Below, piece by piece: positions 36,505 through 45,847 of a DNA stretch of 64,000 nt (positions are counted from its first letter, which is position 1; each line of letters begins with the position of its first letter). Source of the stretch: Phocaeicola barnesiae DSM 18169 = JCM 13652 (GTDB lineage Bacteria > Bacteroidota > Bacteroidia > Bacteroidales > Bacteroidaceae); the NCBI RefSeq assembly GCF_000374585.1, contig NZ_KB894643.1, positions 336,773 through 400,772 on the forward strand. Reading direction: 5' to 3'. Below the pieces are notes generated by a model, which was not told the DNA's origin, searched no databases, and saw nothing but the letters and a program-made list of their open reading frames with translations. Made by a program: the position numbers and the translations under genes.

Positions 36505-39060
36505 GTGGAAAAAAAGACGTATAGCTACGACGAAGCCTTCAACGCTTCGTTGCAGTATTTCAATGGAGACGAATTGGCTGCACGAGTGTGGGTCAATAAA
36601 TACGCCGTAAAAGATTCGTTCGGGAATATCTACGAGAAATCGCCGGAAGATATGCACTGGCGCATCGCCAATGAAGTGGCACATATCGAAGCCAAATACC
36701 CTAACGGACTCAAGGCGGAAGAATTGTTCAACTTGTTCGACCATTTCAAATACATCATCCCTCAGGGAAGTCCGATGACCGGTATCGGCAATGACTTCCA
36801 GGTAGCTTCCTTGTCCAATTGCTTCGTAATCGGTCTGGACGGTTCGGCCGACTCCTACGGTGCCATCATCCGCATCGACGAAGAACAGGTGCAACTGATG
36901 AAACGACGCGGAGGTGTGGGTCACGACCTGTCACACATCCGTCCGAAAGGTTCTCCGGTAAAGAACTCTGCCTTGACCTCTACCGGTCTGGTTCCTTTCA
37001 TGGAACGTTATTCGAACTCTACCCGCGAAGTGGCACAGGACGGACGCCGTGGAGCACTTATGCTGACCGTATCCATCAAACATCCGGACTCGGAATCCTT
37101 CATCGACGCCAAGATGACGGAAGGCAAGGTGACGGGTGCCAATGTTTCGGTAAAGCTGGACGACGCCTTCATGCAGGCCGCCGTAGACAACCAGACTTAT
37201 ACCCAACAATTCCCGATTGATTCCGACCATCCCGCGGTTACGAAAGAAATCAATGCCGCCGCCTTGTGGAAGAAGATTGTCCACAATGCCTGGAAATCGG
37301 CCGAACCGGGCGTACTTTTCTGGGACACCATCCTTCGCGAATCGGTGCCCGATTGCTACGCCGACCTGGGATTCCGTACGGTTTCTACCAACCCGTGCGG
37401 CGAAATTCCACTTTGTCCGTATGACTCCTGCCGTCTGCTGGCCATCAACCTTTACTCGTATGTAGTCAATCCGTTCACTCCGGAAGCCTATTTCGATTTC
37501 GATCTGTTCAAGAAGCACGTCGCATTGGCTCAGCGCATCATGGACGACATCATCGACCTGGAGCTGGAGAAGATCGAGAAAATCATGGAAAAGATTGACA
37601 GCGACCCGGAAAGCATCGAAGTCAAAGGTGCCGAACGCCACTTGTGGGAAAAGATTTACCGCAAGTCGGGTATGGGACGCCGTACCGGAGTAGGTATCAC
37701 CGGAGAAGGTGACATGCTGGCCGCCATGGGATTACGCTACGGAACCGAAGAAGCCAGCGATTTCTCTGAAAAGGTACACAAGACCATCGCACTGGCGGCC
37801 TACCGCTCCTCCATCAACATGGCCAAGGAACGCGGTGCCTTCGAAATCTACGATACCAAACGCGAAAAGAACAACCCGTTCATCAACCGCCTGAAAGAAG
37901 CCGACCCGGAACTGTACGAGGAAATGGTGAAATACGGACGCCGGAACATCGCCTGTCTGACCATCGCTCCGACCGGTACCACCAGCCTGATGACACAGAC
38001 TACTTCGGGTATCGAACCTGTCTTCATGCCGGTATACAAACGCCGCCGGAAAGTCAACCCGAACGATACCAACGTCCACATAGATTTCATCGACGAAACA
38101 GGTGATGCTTTCGAAGAATACATTGTCTTCCATCACAAGTTCCTGACCTGGATGAAAATCAACGGATACGATCCGGACAAGCGCTATACCCAGGAAGAAA
38201 TAGACGAACTGGTGGCCAAATCACCTTATTACAAAGCTACGTCGAACGATGTCGACTGGCTGATGAAAGTGAAGATGCAGGGACGCATCCAGAAATGGGT
38301 GGACCATTCCATCAGCGTCACCATCAACCTGCCGAACAATGTCGACGAAGAACTGGTGAACCGCCTCTACGTGGAAGCCTGGCGTTCCGGATGTAAAGGA
38401 TGTACCGTTTACCGCGACGGTTCACGTGCCGGCGTGCTCCTCTCTACCAAGAAGAAAGAAGAAAAGAAGGCCGATACGGCTGCCGTAGACAAGTTGCTCA
38501 AACGTCCGCAAGTGGTGGAAGTACGTCCGAAAGTACTGGAAGCCGATGTAGTACGTTTCCAGAACAACAAGGAGAAATGGGTGGCCTTCGTGGGTCTGCT
38601 CGACGGACGTCCCTACGAAATCTTTACCGGTCTGCAGGACGACGAAGAAGGTATCCTGTTGCCGAGATCAGTCACTCACGGACGTATCATCAAGAACTAC
38701 GACGAGGACGGCGTAAAACACTACGACTTCCAGTTCGAGAACAAGCGAGGCTACAAGATGACCATCGAAGGCCTGTCCGAGAAATTCAATAAGGAATACT
38801 GGAACTACGCGAAACTGATTTCAGGCGTCCTCCGCTGGCAGATGCCGATTGACCAGGTCATCAAACTGGTAGGTTCCCTGCAATTGGATAGCGAGAACAT
38901 CAACACCTGGAAGAACGGTGTGGAACGTGCCTTGAAGAAATATGTTCAGGACGGTACCGAAGCCAAAGGCGTGAAATGTCCGAATTGCGGCAACGAAACC
39001 TTGGTTTACCAGGAAGGTTGCCTCATCTGCAAGACCTGCGGTTCTTCACGTTGCGGATAA
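36505..39060 (+). CDS. nrdJ: Adenosylcobalamin-dependent (class II) ribonucleotide reductase
   Basis: 851-aa enzyme that makes deoxyribonucleotides without an oxygen-dependent radical subunit. Active site NPCGE at 296-300 with thiyl Cys298 and Glu300; redox partner Cys106 (LSNCFVI). TIAPTGTTSLM is another class marker. After the catalytic barrel come a charged linker (TKKKEEKKAD) and a C-terminal TSCPD-type domain ending in paired cysteines CPNC...CLICKTCG that resemble a zinc ribbon. Translation starts at a GTG (36505): no in-frame ATG fits the conserved N-terminus. Activity depends on cobalamin uptake or synthesis. Confidence 0.95.
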   Translation: MEKKTYSYDEAFNASLQYFNGDELAARVWVNKYAVKDSFGNIYEKSPEDMHWRIANEVAHIEAKYPNGLKAEELFNLFDHFKYIIPQGSPMTGIGNDFQVASLSNCFVIGLDGSADSYGAIIRIDEEQVQLMKRRGGVGHDLSHIRPKGSPVKNSALTSTGLVPFMERYSNSTREVAQDGRRGALMLTVSIKHPDSESFIDAKMTEGKVTGANVSVKLDDAFMQAAVDNQTYTQQFPIDSDHPAVTKEINAAALWKKIVHNAWKSAEPGVLFWDTILRESVPDCYADLGFRTVSTNPCGEIPLCPYDSCRLLAINLYSYVVNPFTPEAYFDFDLFKKHVALAQRIMDDIIDLELEKIEKIMEKIDSDPESIEVKGAERHLWEKIYRKSGMGRRTGVGITGEGDMLAAMGLRYGTEEASDFSEKVHKTIALAAYRSSINMAKERGAFEIYDTKREKNNPFINRLKEADPELYEEMVKYGRRNIACLTIAPTGTTSLMTQTTSGIEPVFMPVYKRRRKVNPNDTNVHIDFIDETGDAFEEYIVFHHKFLTWMKINGYDPDKRYTQEEIDELVAKSPYYKATSNDVDWLMKVKMQGRIQKWVDHSISVTINLPNNVDEELVNRLYVEAWRSGCKGCTVYRDGSRAGVLLSTKKKEEKKADTAAVDKLLKRPQVVEVRPKVLEADVVRFQNNKEKWVAFVGLLDGRPYEIFTGLQDDEEGILLPRSVTHGRIIKNYDEDGVKHYDFQFENKRGYKMTIEGLSEKFNKEYWNYAKLISGVLRWQMPIDQVIKLVGSLQLDSENINTWKNGVERALKKYVQDGTEAKGVKCPNCGNETLVYQEGCLICKTCGSSRCG

Positions 39061-39095
39061 ACCATCATCAGCACTATCACTTCCCGATAATAACA

Positions 39096-39133
39096 GAGGC
39101 TGTCTGTTTCCTTCATGGATTACAGACAGCCTC
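39096..39133. terminator. Stem-loop between nrdJ and lptD
   Basis: GAGGCTGTCTGT (39096-39107) pairs perfectly with ACAGACAGCCTC (39122-39133), followed by AACTTTT. It separates converging genes. Confidence 0.85.
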
Positions 39134-39194
39134 AACTTTTATATCCTGTTCCGGCATGAAGCATGCCGGGAAGAAACATCTCCGGAAAGCGATA

Positions 39195-41951
39195 TCAATA
39201 CCACGTAACCGAACTACCCGTATTACTACGCTGATCCCACTTCAGGGCATCCGTCAGCATACTGGAGTTGGCACGGATAGAGAAGTTGTACGAGGTGAAC
39301 GGACCGAATACCAGACCACAACTCATGTTGAAGCAATGCAGGTCACGCGTAATGTTCAGCGTCGTCATTGACATCTCCTTCGTCGTAAAATCATAACCGG
39401 TAGAATAGTTCATGTTCCAACGGCTACCAATCTTGAAGTTACCCGAAACATTCAACGAATGGGTCAACGAATACGGATAACGCATTGTCTTGATGTTAAT
39501 GTCTTTCGTCCGGTCTTCACGGATACTGTAGCTATAACTCAAGCTGATGCTCCACGGGAACTTGAAGGCCAGGTAACCATCCGCATCCGTCGCCGCACTT
39601 TCCGTCTTACGCATACCGGAATTATTGGTTTCCTCTTCCTTCTGCTCTGCATTCTCCGCATTGTCATCGTCCTCGGACTCTTCTTTCTTCTTATCGTCTT
39701 CTCCCTTATCTTCCGACTTGCCGAACAGCTTCTTGAACGTATCGTTATTCAGGGTATACGAGAAAGAACCGCTATATCCCTGGAAACGGCCGAAACGTCC
39801 GTACGACCATTCGGTACGATCACCTACCACCACATTACCCTGGTCATCGAACTGATAGGCGTACGTAGCAAACGAAGCGTTCATATTGAAGGTATACGAT
39901 TTGGTCAGTTTCAGACGCACGTTCATACTCAAGTCACTCCACTTCTTGTTTGCCATATCGTAAGAAAGCGAAGCACCCAACTGGTCAATCAGACTGATTT
40001 TCCGATAGCCCGTTGTATCCTTATCCGACTTCATCTTCATCTCCAGGTTATTATCCACCGAGAAACTGATGTTCTGGGACATCGTCTTTCCAGGAACTCC
40101 GTAACTCATTCCTTCAAATGGAGAATACTCTACGGTACGTACCTCACCGTCTTCATCCGTATACGTATACGTATCGTAATATCCGTAACGCGAAGCTCCG
40201 AAATTCGGGGTATACGTGTAACTTACCGAAGGAGAGAACACGTGACGTATCTGGATTTCCTTACTCTTCATGAACAACGGCTTGTACATACCATAAAGCT
40301 TGGTATTCATCTGCAAAGCCAGGTTATAGTCGTACAACCGGTAGAAACCGCTAACGGTATCCCGTTTCACATGGTCTGTAGAAGCCGGACTCGGGTCGTA
40401 GCTTCGGGTAATCTTGTTCAGGTACCACCGCTCGGTATAGTTGAACGACGGAACCAGATTGATGTATTTGAACAAGGTAAAGGTAGCCGTCACCGGAATC
40501 TTATGCTGCATACCGTTCACCCACTGACGCATCGGGGTCTTAAAAAGCAGATTGTCCTTCGTATCTACCTTATTCGTCATACTTCCGGTATATTGCAACG
40601 AAATCTTCTCGTACCAGCGCTCGTTACCCGCCGCCTTTTTCCGTTTGAACGGATAGATACGGTTCAACGCGATGTTGACATCCGGAAGGGTCATCGTTAC
40701 CGAGGAGTCGCGCGTATTCTGCGTAATGTTGAACGTACTGGAGATATTCAGACCGATTTCCGGAAAGTTACGTGAGTAGCTCACACTGGAAGCCTTGGTA
40801 TTCTGCGAATATTGTTGCGGATTGTAAAGACTGCTCAGGTTCGACTGGTCGTAACTACTGGTGGCGAAGTTCACACTGGCCGAGAAGGTGCTGTTCGGAT
40901 TGGCCTTCGCGTCCTGACGGTGGCTCCACTGAATCTTGAAGTCCTTCGATACCGCATAGTCCGGCATCCCCTTGTCACCGGTCTTCGTCACCAGGTAACT
41001 GGCATTGAATGTACCGCTATACTTGTAACGCTTGTTATAATTGGAAGCCGCCGAAAGTCCCCACGAACCTTTCGTAAAGATTTCGCCCAGCACTTTCAGG
41101 TCCATCCGGTCGCTGATGGCAAAATAATAACCACCGTCACGCAGGTAGAAACCACGGTTCATTTCATCACCGTAGGTCGGCATGATGAAACCGGAAGAAT
41201 AGCTGCTGTTGAACGGGAAGAAACCGAAAGGCACGGCAATGGGAAGAGGCACATCCTCTACCACCAGCTGGGCCGGACCGAATACTACATTCTTCTTCGG
41301 GCGCACCTTCGCCATCGATAGTTTCAGGTAAAAATGCGGATGCTCATGGTCGTCGCACGTGGTATATTTTCCGTGACGCATGTAAATCTCGTCGTTCGGA
41401 CCCTTCTTGGCCTCCTCACTGGTCACATACCCTTCACCCTGCTGAGTGATAATGCTATTGATGAAACCTTTCTTCGTCTTGAAGTTATAGCGCATGATTT
41501 CAGATTCGTACGGCGTTTCGCCATCCTTGAAGACCGGCGTTCCGGTTGCCACCCCTGTAGAATCCTCCACACCGCGGGCAAATACCGTACTGCTATCCAT
41601 ATTCATGGTAATGACGGCCGAAGTCAACTCGATATTCTGGTAATTGACCTTTCCGTTTCCATACAGGTGGGCAAATCCTCCACGGGTAAACACGATGGAG
41701 TCACTCGCCTCGTATACCACCGGGGCATCCAACGGGTCTTTTTTCTTTGCCGTATCACTCCCCACCGTATCCAATGCAAGCGAATCTACCAATAACGAAT
41801 CTCCCTGTATAGAATCCGAGACTGACAGGCTGGAAGGTGTACGTCCTCTCTTTCCCTTAACACGCTGTGCCTCTGCATAGAAAGAAAAAGAACATCCTAA
41901 AATAAACAAAGCCGTCAGCAGATATGTTATTCTTTTAAACGATGTCATCAT
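39195..41951 (-). CDS. lptD: LPS-assembly outer-membrane protein LptD
   Basis: 918-aa outer-membrane protein that inserts lipopolysaccharide into the outer leaflet. Signal peptide (MMTSFKRITYLLTALFILG...), then an OstA/LptA-like beta-jellyroll (YEASDSIVFTRGGFAHLYGNGKVNYQNIEL) and a large C-terminal barrel with alternating strands ending VTWY. A strongly acidic insert (EDKGEDDKKKEESEDDD and following) about 150 residues from the C-terminus is probably an extracellular loop. The ATG at 41951 is preferred to one 14 codons upstream because it places the signal peptide at the start. An HD-domain gene lies 85 nt upstream. Confidence 0.85.
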   Translation of the reverse strand: MMTSFKRITYLLTALFILGCSFSFYAEAQRVKGKRGRTPSSLSVSDSIQGDSLLVDSLALDTVGSDTAKKKDPLDAPVVYEASDSIVFTRGGFAHLYGNGKVNYQNIELTSAVITMNMDSSTVFARGVEDSTGVATGTPVFKDGETPYESEIMRYNFKTKKGFINSIITQQGEGYVTSEEAKKGPNDEIYMRHGKYTTCDDHEHPHFYLKLSMAKVRPKKNVVFGPAQLVVEDVPLPIAVPFGFFPFNSSYSSGFIMPTYGDEMNRGFYLRDGGYYFAISDRMDLKVLGEIFTKGSWGLSAASNYNKRYKYSGTFNASYLVTKTGDKGMPDYAVSKDFKIQWSHRQDAKANPNSTFSASVNFATSSYDQSNLSSLYNPQQYSQNTKASSVSYSRNFPEIGLNISSTFNITQNTRDSSVTMTLPDVNIALNRIYPFKRKKAAGNERWYEKISLQYTGSMTNKVDTKDNLLFKTPMRQWVNGMQHKIPVTATFTLFKYINLVPSFNYTERWYLNKITRSYDPSPASTDHVKRDTVSGFYRLYDYNLALQMNTKLYGMYKPLFMKSKEIQIRHVFSPSVSYTYTPNFGASRYGYYDTYTYTDEDGEVRTVEYSPFEGMSYGVPGKTMSQNISFSVDNNLEMKMKSDKDTTGYRKISLIDQLGASLSYDMANKKWSDLSMNVRLKLTKSYTFNMNASFATYAYQFDDQGNVVVGDRTEWSYGRFGRFQGYSGSFSYTLNNDTFKKLFGKSEDKGEDDKKKEESEDDDNAENAEQKEEETNNSGMRKTESAATDADGYLAFKFPWSISLSYSYSIREDRTKDINIKTMRYPYSLTHSLNVSGNFKIGSRWNMNYSTGYDFTTKEMSMTTLNITRDLHCFNMSCGLVFGPFTSYNFSIRANSSMLTDALKWDQRSNTGSSVTWY

Positions 41952-42036
41952 CAAATATTTACGCAATGTGCGTACAAAAGTACACAATCTCACTCAAATA
42001 AACATAAAAGCCCGGCTTTTTAATGTATTTTTAGGA

Positions 42037-42573
42037 CTACAAAAAGAGTCTGCACCAGTTATCGAAGCGGTCCAGACCCTCTTTTCCGTACTTCTGGATG
42101 CTTTTCCGTGCCTTTTCCACACTCTTTTCACGGTCCAGATGGGTTTTGGAGAAGAATTTGTCGGCAAAACAGATGAGTTGCTCTTCCAGGCTGACCGGCA
42201 CAAGTTCCCTGTGCGGTACCGGAAGCCCCTGGCTGATGATGCTCTGTAGTGTCAGACCGGCTCCCGTATGCCGTTCACACACCAGCGCATGCTTCGGGAA
42301 GCCTTCCTCACGCATCAGGTCAGCTCCCAGGTATCCGTGACAGATATACGGATAATGTCCCATGCAATAGATTTTATCGGCATCGGTCTTGAAGATACCG
42401 ATGTCGTGAAGCATGGCCGCCTCTTCAATAAAGGGTATATCGAGCTCGAGTTCCGGATGTTTCCGAGCCATAGCCAAAGCCTTATCGGCTACCGAACGGC
42501 TATGAGTTACCAGAATATGTTTCAGTTCATTATCCAACGGATAATACTTGTCTATGATTGCATACGGATTCAT
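42037..42573 (-). CDS. HD-domain hydrolase
   Basis: 178-aa soluble protein with an HD phosphohydrolase fold: HSRSVADKALA (first His), AAMLHDIGIF (HD pair), a later His in CERHTGAG, and ICFADKFFSKT as the closing Asp motif. Such proteins hydrolyse nucleotides or phosphate esters. The substrate is unknown. Same strand as lptD and perhaps co-transcribed. Confidence 0.85.
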   Translation of the reverse strand: MNPYAIIDKYYPLDNELKHILVTHSRSVADKALAMARKHPELELDIPFIEEAAMLHDIGIFKTDADKIYCMGHYPYICHGYLGADLMREEGFPKHALVCERHTGAGLTLQSIISQGLPVPHRELVPVSLEEQLICFADKFFSKTHLDREKSVEKARKSIQKYGKEGLDRFDNWCRLFL

Positions 42574-42746
42574 ATACTTTTCCTTTTTTTACTTTTTATC
42601 ACTACGGATGTAAGCGTATTTTTAGCTATCGTGATAACAAAGATATAAAAAATAATCGGAAAAATACCAACGGAATTCTTCCGGTTCAAAACTTACGGGA
42701 ACAGATTCAAAAACATCCGCATCCGATTCAAAAAAATTCCCGAACG

Positions 42747-42777
42747 CTTGCCGTCATCCGGAAATCGTCTATCTTTG
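42747..42777 (+). promoter_or_regulatory. Promoter of the NamZ-like gene
   Basis: CTTG at 42747-42750 (one mismatch to TTTG), 19-nt spacer, TATCTTTG at 42770-42777, 32 nt before the ATG. Confidence 0.65.
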
Positions 42778-42809
42778 TCTACCAGAACGTTATAAAAGGA
42801 CAAAGCACT

Positions 42810-44009
42810 ATGAAACATCTCTGTACATACCTCCTCGCATGGATATGGATTTTCGGGCTGGCCGTTACGACCGCCTACGGAGAAGACCTGCGCACCGGAG
42901 CCGACCGGACGGAAGCCTATCTCCCGCTTCTGAAGGGGAAACGGATTACCCTGGTAGTGAACCAGACCTCGCGGATAGGAGAAACACACCTGCTGGACAC
43001 ACTTTGCGCCCTGGGCATACGCCCCGTACAGATACTGGCCCCGGAGCACGGATTCCGAGGGACGGCCGATGCGGGCGAAACGGTCCGGAACGGGAAAGAT
43101 GCCCGTACCGGTGTACCCATCTATTCCCTGTACGGGAAGAACAAGAAGCCTCAACCGGAACAATTGCAACGGACGGACTGGGTGGTGTTCGACATCCAGG
43201 ATGTGGGCGCCCGCTTCTATACCTACATCAGCACATTATATTATGTGATGCAGGCCTGCGCCGAGCAACACAAGCCCCTCCTCCTGCTGGACCGCCCCAA
43301 CCCGTGCGACTACATCGACGGACCGGTGCTGAAAAACGGCTACAAGAGCTTTGTGGGCATGTTCCCCATTCCGGTATTGCACGGATGTACCATCGGAGAA
43401 CTGGCCCGGATGATGAACGGAGAAGGCTGGCTGGGAAACGGACTGCGGTGTGAGCTGACCGTCGTTCCGGTAAGCGGATGGCAACACGGCCAACCGTATT
43501 CGCTCCCGGTAAAACCCTCGCCCAACCTACCGAACGACCAGGCCATTGCCCTCTATCCTTCCCTGTGTCCCTTCGAAGGAACTCCTGTCAGCGTGGGAAG
43601 AGGGACGGCAAACCCCTTCCAGGTTGTCGGAAGCCCCGTTACACGGGATTTCCCCTACTCGTTCGTACCGAAGCCGACGGCCGGATCTGACAAGAATCCG
43701 CTACAGAACGGAAAGACCTGCTACGGACTCGACCTGCGCCAGACGACTCCCCCCGCCGGATTCTCGTTGGAGTACGTCCTCCGATTCTACCAGGCCTACC
43801 GGAAAGCCGGGCAAGGTGACAAATTCTTCAGCCGTTCCCGTTTCTTCGACCTGCTGATGGGAACCGACCAGGTACGTCTGGACATCCTGAAAGGAAAAGA
43901 CGAAACCGGAATCCGCTCCGCCTGGCAGGCCGACCTGGACAAGTACCGGACCTTGCGGAAGAAATACCTGCTCTATCCGGAACCGGCTTCTTCCGTTTCC
44001 GGCCAATAA
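42810..44009 (+). CDS. namZ: Exo-beta-N-acetylmuramidase, NamZ-like (DUF1343, GH171)
   Basis: 399-aa exported enzyme. Signal peptide to about residue 23 (VTTAYG). Family motifs read in order: LVVNQTSRIG, ILAPEHGFRGTADAGE, SLYG, DIQDVGARFYTYISTLYYVM, LLDRPNPC and PNLPNDQAIALYPSLC. NamZ enzymes release terminal MurNAc from peptidoglycan fragments; Tannerella and Bacillus members are characterised. A longer frame runs upstream through the promoter and is not used. No MurNAc transporter is adjacent, so recovery of the sugar must involve distant genes. Confidence 0.88.
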   Translation: MKHLCTYLLAWIWIFGLAVTTAYGEDLRTGADRTEAYLPLLKGKRITLVVNQTSRIGETHLLDTLCALGIRPVQILAPEHGFRGTADAGETVRNGKDARTGVPIYSLYGKNKKPQPEQLQRTDWVVFDIQDVGARFYTYISTLYYVMQACAEQHKPLLLLDRPNPCDYIDGPVLKNGYKSFVGMFPIPVLHGCTIGELARMMNGEGWLGNGLRCELTVVPVSGWQHGQPYSLPVKPSPNLPNDQAIALYPSLCPFEGTPVSVGRGTANPFQVVGSPVTRDFPYSFVPKPTAGSDKNPLQNGKTCYGLDLRQTTPPAGFSLEYVLRFYQAYRKAGQGDKFFSRSRFFDLLMGTDQVRLDILKGKDETGIRSAWQADLDKYRTLRKKYLLYPEPASSVSGQ

Positions 44010-44014
44010 CCCAT

Positions 44015-44055
44015 AAAAAAAGGTGGGACACACTCACCGAGAGCACTTCCCACCT
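44015..44055 (-). terminator. Terminator of the susCD operon
   Basis: On the minus strand GGTGGGA...TCCCACC forms the stem, followed by a run of seven T. It may also serve the converging namZ gene. Confidence 0.8.
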
Positions 44056-44082
44056 ACACAAACAAACTCAAACTCCACCTGG

Positions 44083-45798
44083 TTATTTACCACCGTAACC
44101 AGGATTCTGTTCCAGAAGATTATTTGCCCCTATGATGCTATAATGAATCGGGAACCGATTCAGATACTGATTATTAGTCGCTTTGTGGTCCCACCAGTCT
44201 TCGGTTACATAGGCACCCCAGCGAACCAGGTCTGTACGACGGCGTCCTTCGCCCAGGAATTCGAGTTTCCATTCCTTCAGCATACGGTACTTGTCGAGGT
44301 TGGCGGCGGTTACAGGGTCCGGATCAACGCCATCGGCAAAGTTACGCTTACGTACGGCATTGATCAAATCGGCAGCCCCTTGCTTGTCGCCGGCACGCAT
44401 CTTGCACTCAGCCAGGGTATAATAGATTTCACTCAAGCGAATCACAGGAATATCGGGATTGTACATCTCCTTATACTCGTCGGCATTCGGTCTCGGACTC
44501 CGCTTCATCAGACGTACGCCGGAATCCTCTTCGCCCGTAGCGATGGTAGAAGGCAACTCATCCACACTCGCATATTCCTTTCCGACCTTGGTAAAACAAG
44601 CTATCTGGTCACGGATGACAAGCGGCTGACCGATATAGTCTCTCGCTCCGACACAGACCCAATCCGGATGATCAGGATTGACCAGCTTGCCTACGACAAA
44701 CATGCCACGGTACTTTCCACCTTCCTCATAAACATATTGCTGCTTACGGACATCCTTATCGTCGTAACCTTCATAGTTATTACTCAAGTTGAAGTGATAC
44801 AGGTTCCCTTTCGGGTCACGGCTAGGAATCAGACAACTTCCGTTGTCCGCATCGGAATCCTTCAGGCCACCCAGGAAGCCCTTGTAATTGTAAGGCATGG
44901 AAGGTTTCCAATAACATCCGTCGGTCTCCAGCTTGGCATTCTCACTGGGGAGTGTCCAGATGATTTCGGGACAGGTTTCATTCCGGAAACCGAAGATGTC
45001 GGTCCAGTCGGTTGCCAATGCATAATTTCCGTACTTTCCATCGATGATATCCTGGCAAATCTGGGCGGCCTCCTCATACATCGGTTTCCCGATATAGGCC
45101 TCCGCATTGAAATAAAGCTTGGCCTTCAGAGCGGCGGCTACGGCCTGATGGACCGTGTTGGTCTCCATGGCTCCCAGTTCCGTCTTCACGGGTAATTCCG
45201 GAAGCGACTCGGTCAGCAACGAATCGATGAAATTGAATGTCTCCACATCGGTAGACCGAGGCAGGACCTCACTTTGGGTAGTCGTATAGAGCGGAACTCC
45301 CCCGAAGAAATCCAGCCCGTCCAAGTAAAAGGAAGCGACCAGTGTATTCATCTGGCTCAACATGGACTCTTTGGTTCCAGGCTCAAAACCCAAGGATTCG
45401 AAGTCAATCTTCTGCAAATCCTCCAGCGCGTCCCAGGACAATGCGATTCCCATCGAGAAATTCGTCCATCCATTCGCAATGCTGGTCATGTCTTCGGTAT
45501 ACTCATGGTGATGAAACTTCTGATAGACCGCCCCGTCGTACCAGTCGCTGCCCCGGGTCGGGACACAGAACTCATCCGTACCGAGTTCCTGCAACTCCCA
45601 CCGGGCCCTGTCTTGGGCAATCCACCATCGCCAATGGGTGAAAGGTCTGTTAAACCGTTCCCAAACCGCCTCCTGCGAAGAGTAGAACGTTTCGGGCACT
45701 ACTTGAGAATAAAACGTCGGCTCTACATTACAGGAAGTTCCCATCGTCAAAAAGAACAGACTTCCTACAATTCCTGATTTTATAGTAAATGCTTTCAT
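44083..45798 (-). CDS. SusD/RagB-family surface glycan-binding lipoprotein
   Basis: 571-aa lipoprotein; the signal ends with Cys23 (TMGTSC). TPR-like N-terminal helices and the RagB/SusD C-terminal segment (IPVIRLSEIYYTLAECKMRAGD and LNAVRKRNF-like) are present. SusD proteins cap the SusC channel and bind the incoming ligand. The stop codon is the last of the eight-gene minus-strand operon; susC lies 49 nt upstream. The ligand is unknown but should be the glycoside processed by the operon's oxidoreductases. Confidence 0.92.
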   Translation of the reverse strand: MKAFTIKSGIVGSLFFLTMGTSCNVEPTFYSQVVPETFYSSQEAVWERFNRPFTHWRWWIAQDRARWELQELGTDEFCVPTRGSDWYDGAVYQKFHHHEYTEDMTSIANGWTNFSMGIALSWDALEDLQKIDFESLGFEPGTKESMLSQMNTLVASFYLDGLDFFGGVPLYTTTQSEVLPRSTDVETFNFIDSLLTESLPELPVKTELGAMETNTVHQAVAAALKAKLYFNAEAYIGKPMYEEAAQICQDIIDGKYGNYALATDWTDIFGFRNETCPEIIWTLPSENAKLETDGCYWKPSMPYNYKGFLGGLKDSDADNGSCLIPSRDPKGNLYHFNLSNNYEGYDDKDVRKQQYVYEEGGKYRGMFVVGKLVNPDHPDWVCVGARDYIGQPLVIRDQIACFTKVGKEYASVDELPSTIATGEEDSGVRLMKRSPRPNADEYKEMYNPDIPVIRLSEIYYTLAECKMRAGDKQGAADLINAVRKRNFADGVDPDPVTAANLDKYRMLKEWKLEFLGEGRRRTDLVRWGAYVTEDWWDHKATNNQYLNRFPIHYSIIGANNLLEQNPGYGGK

Positions 45799-45847
45799 AG
45801 CTATGTATCTTAACTTTGTTCAGTCAATATCATTTTAACCATCATAC

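Noticed and set aside
39459..40775. 438-codon open frame on the plus strand
   Set aside because: Antisense to lptD, no start signals or domain content; a codon-bias shadow.
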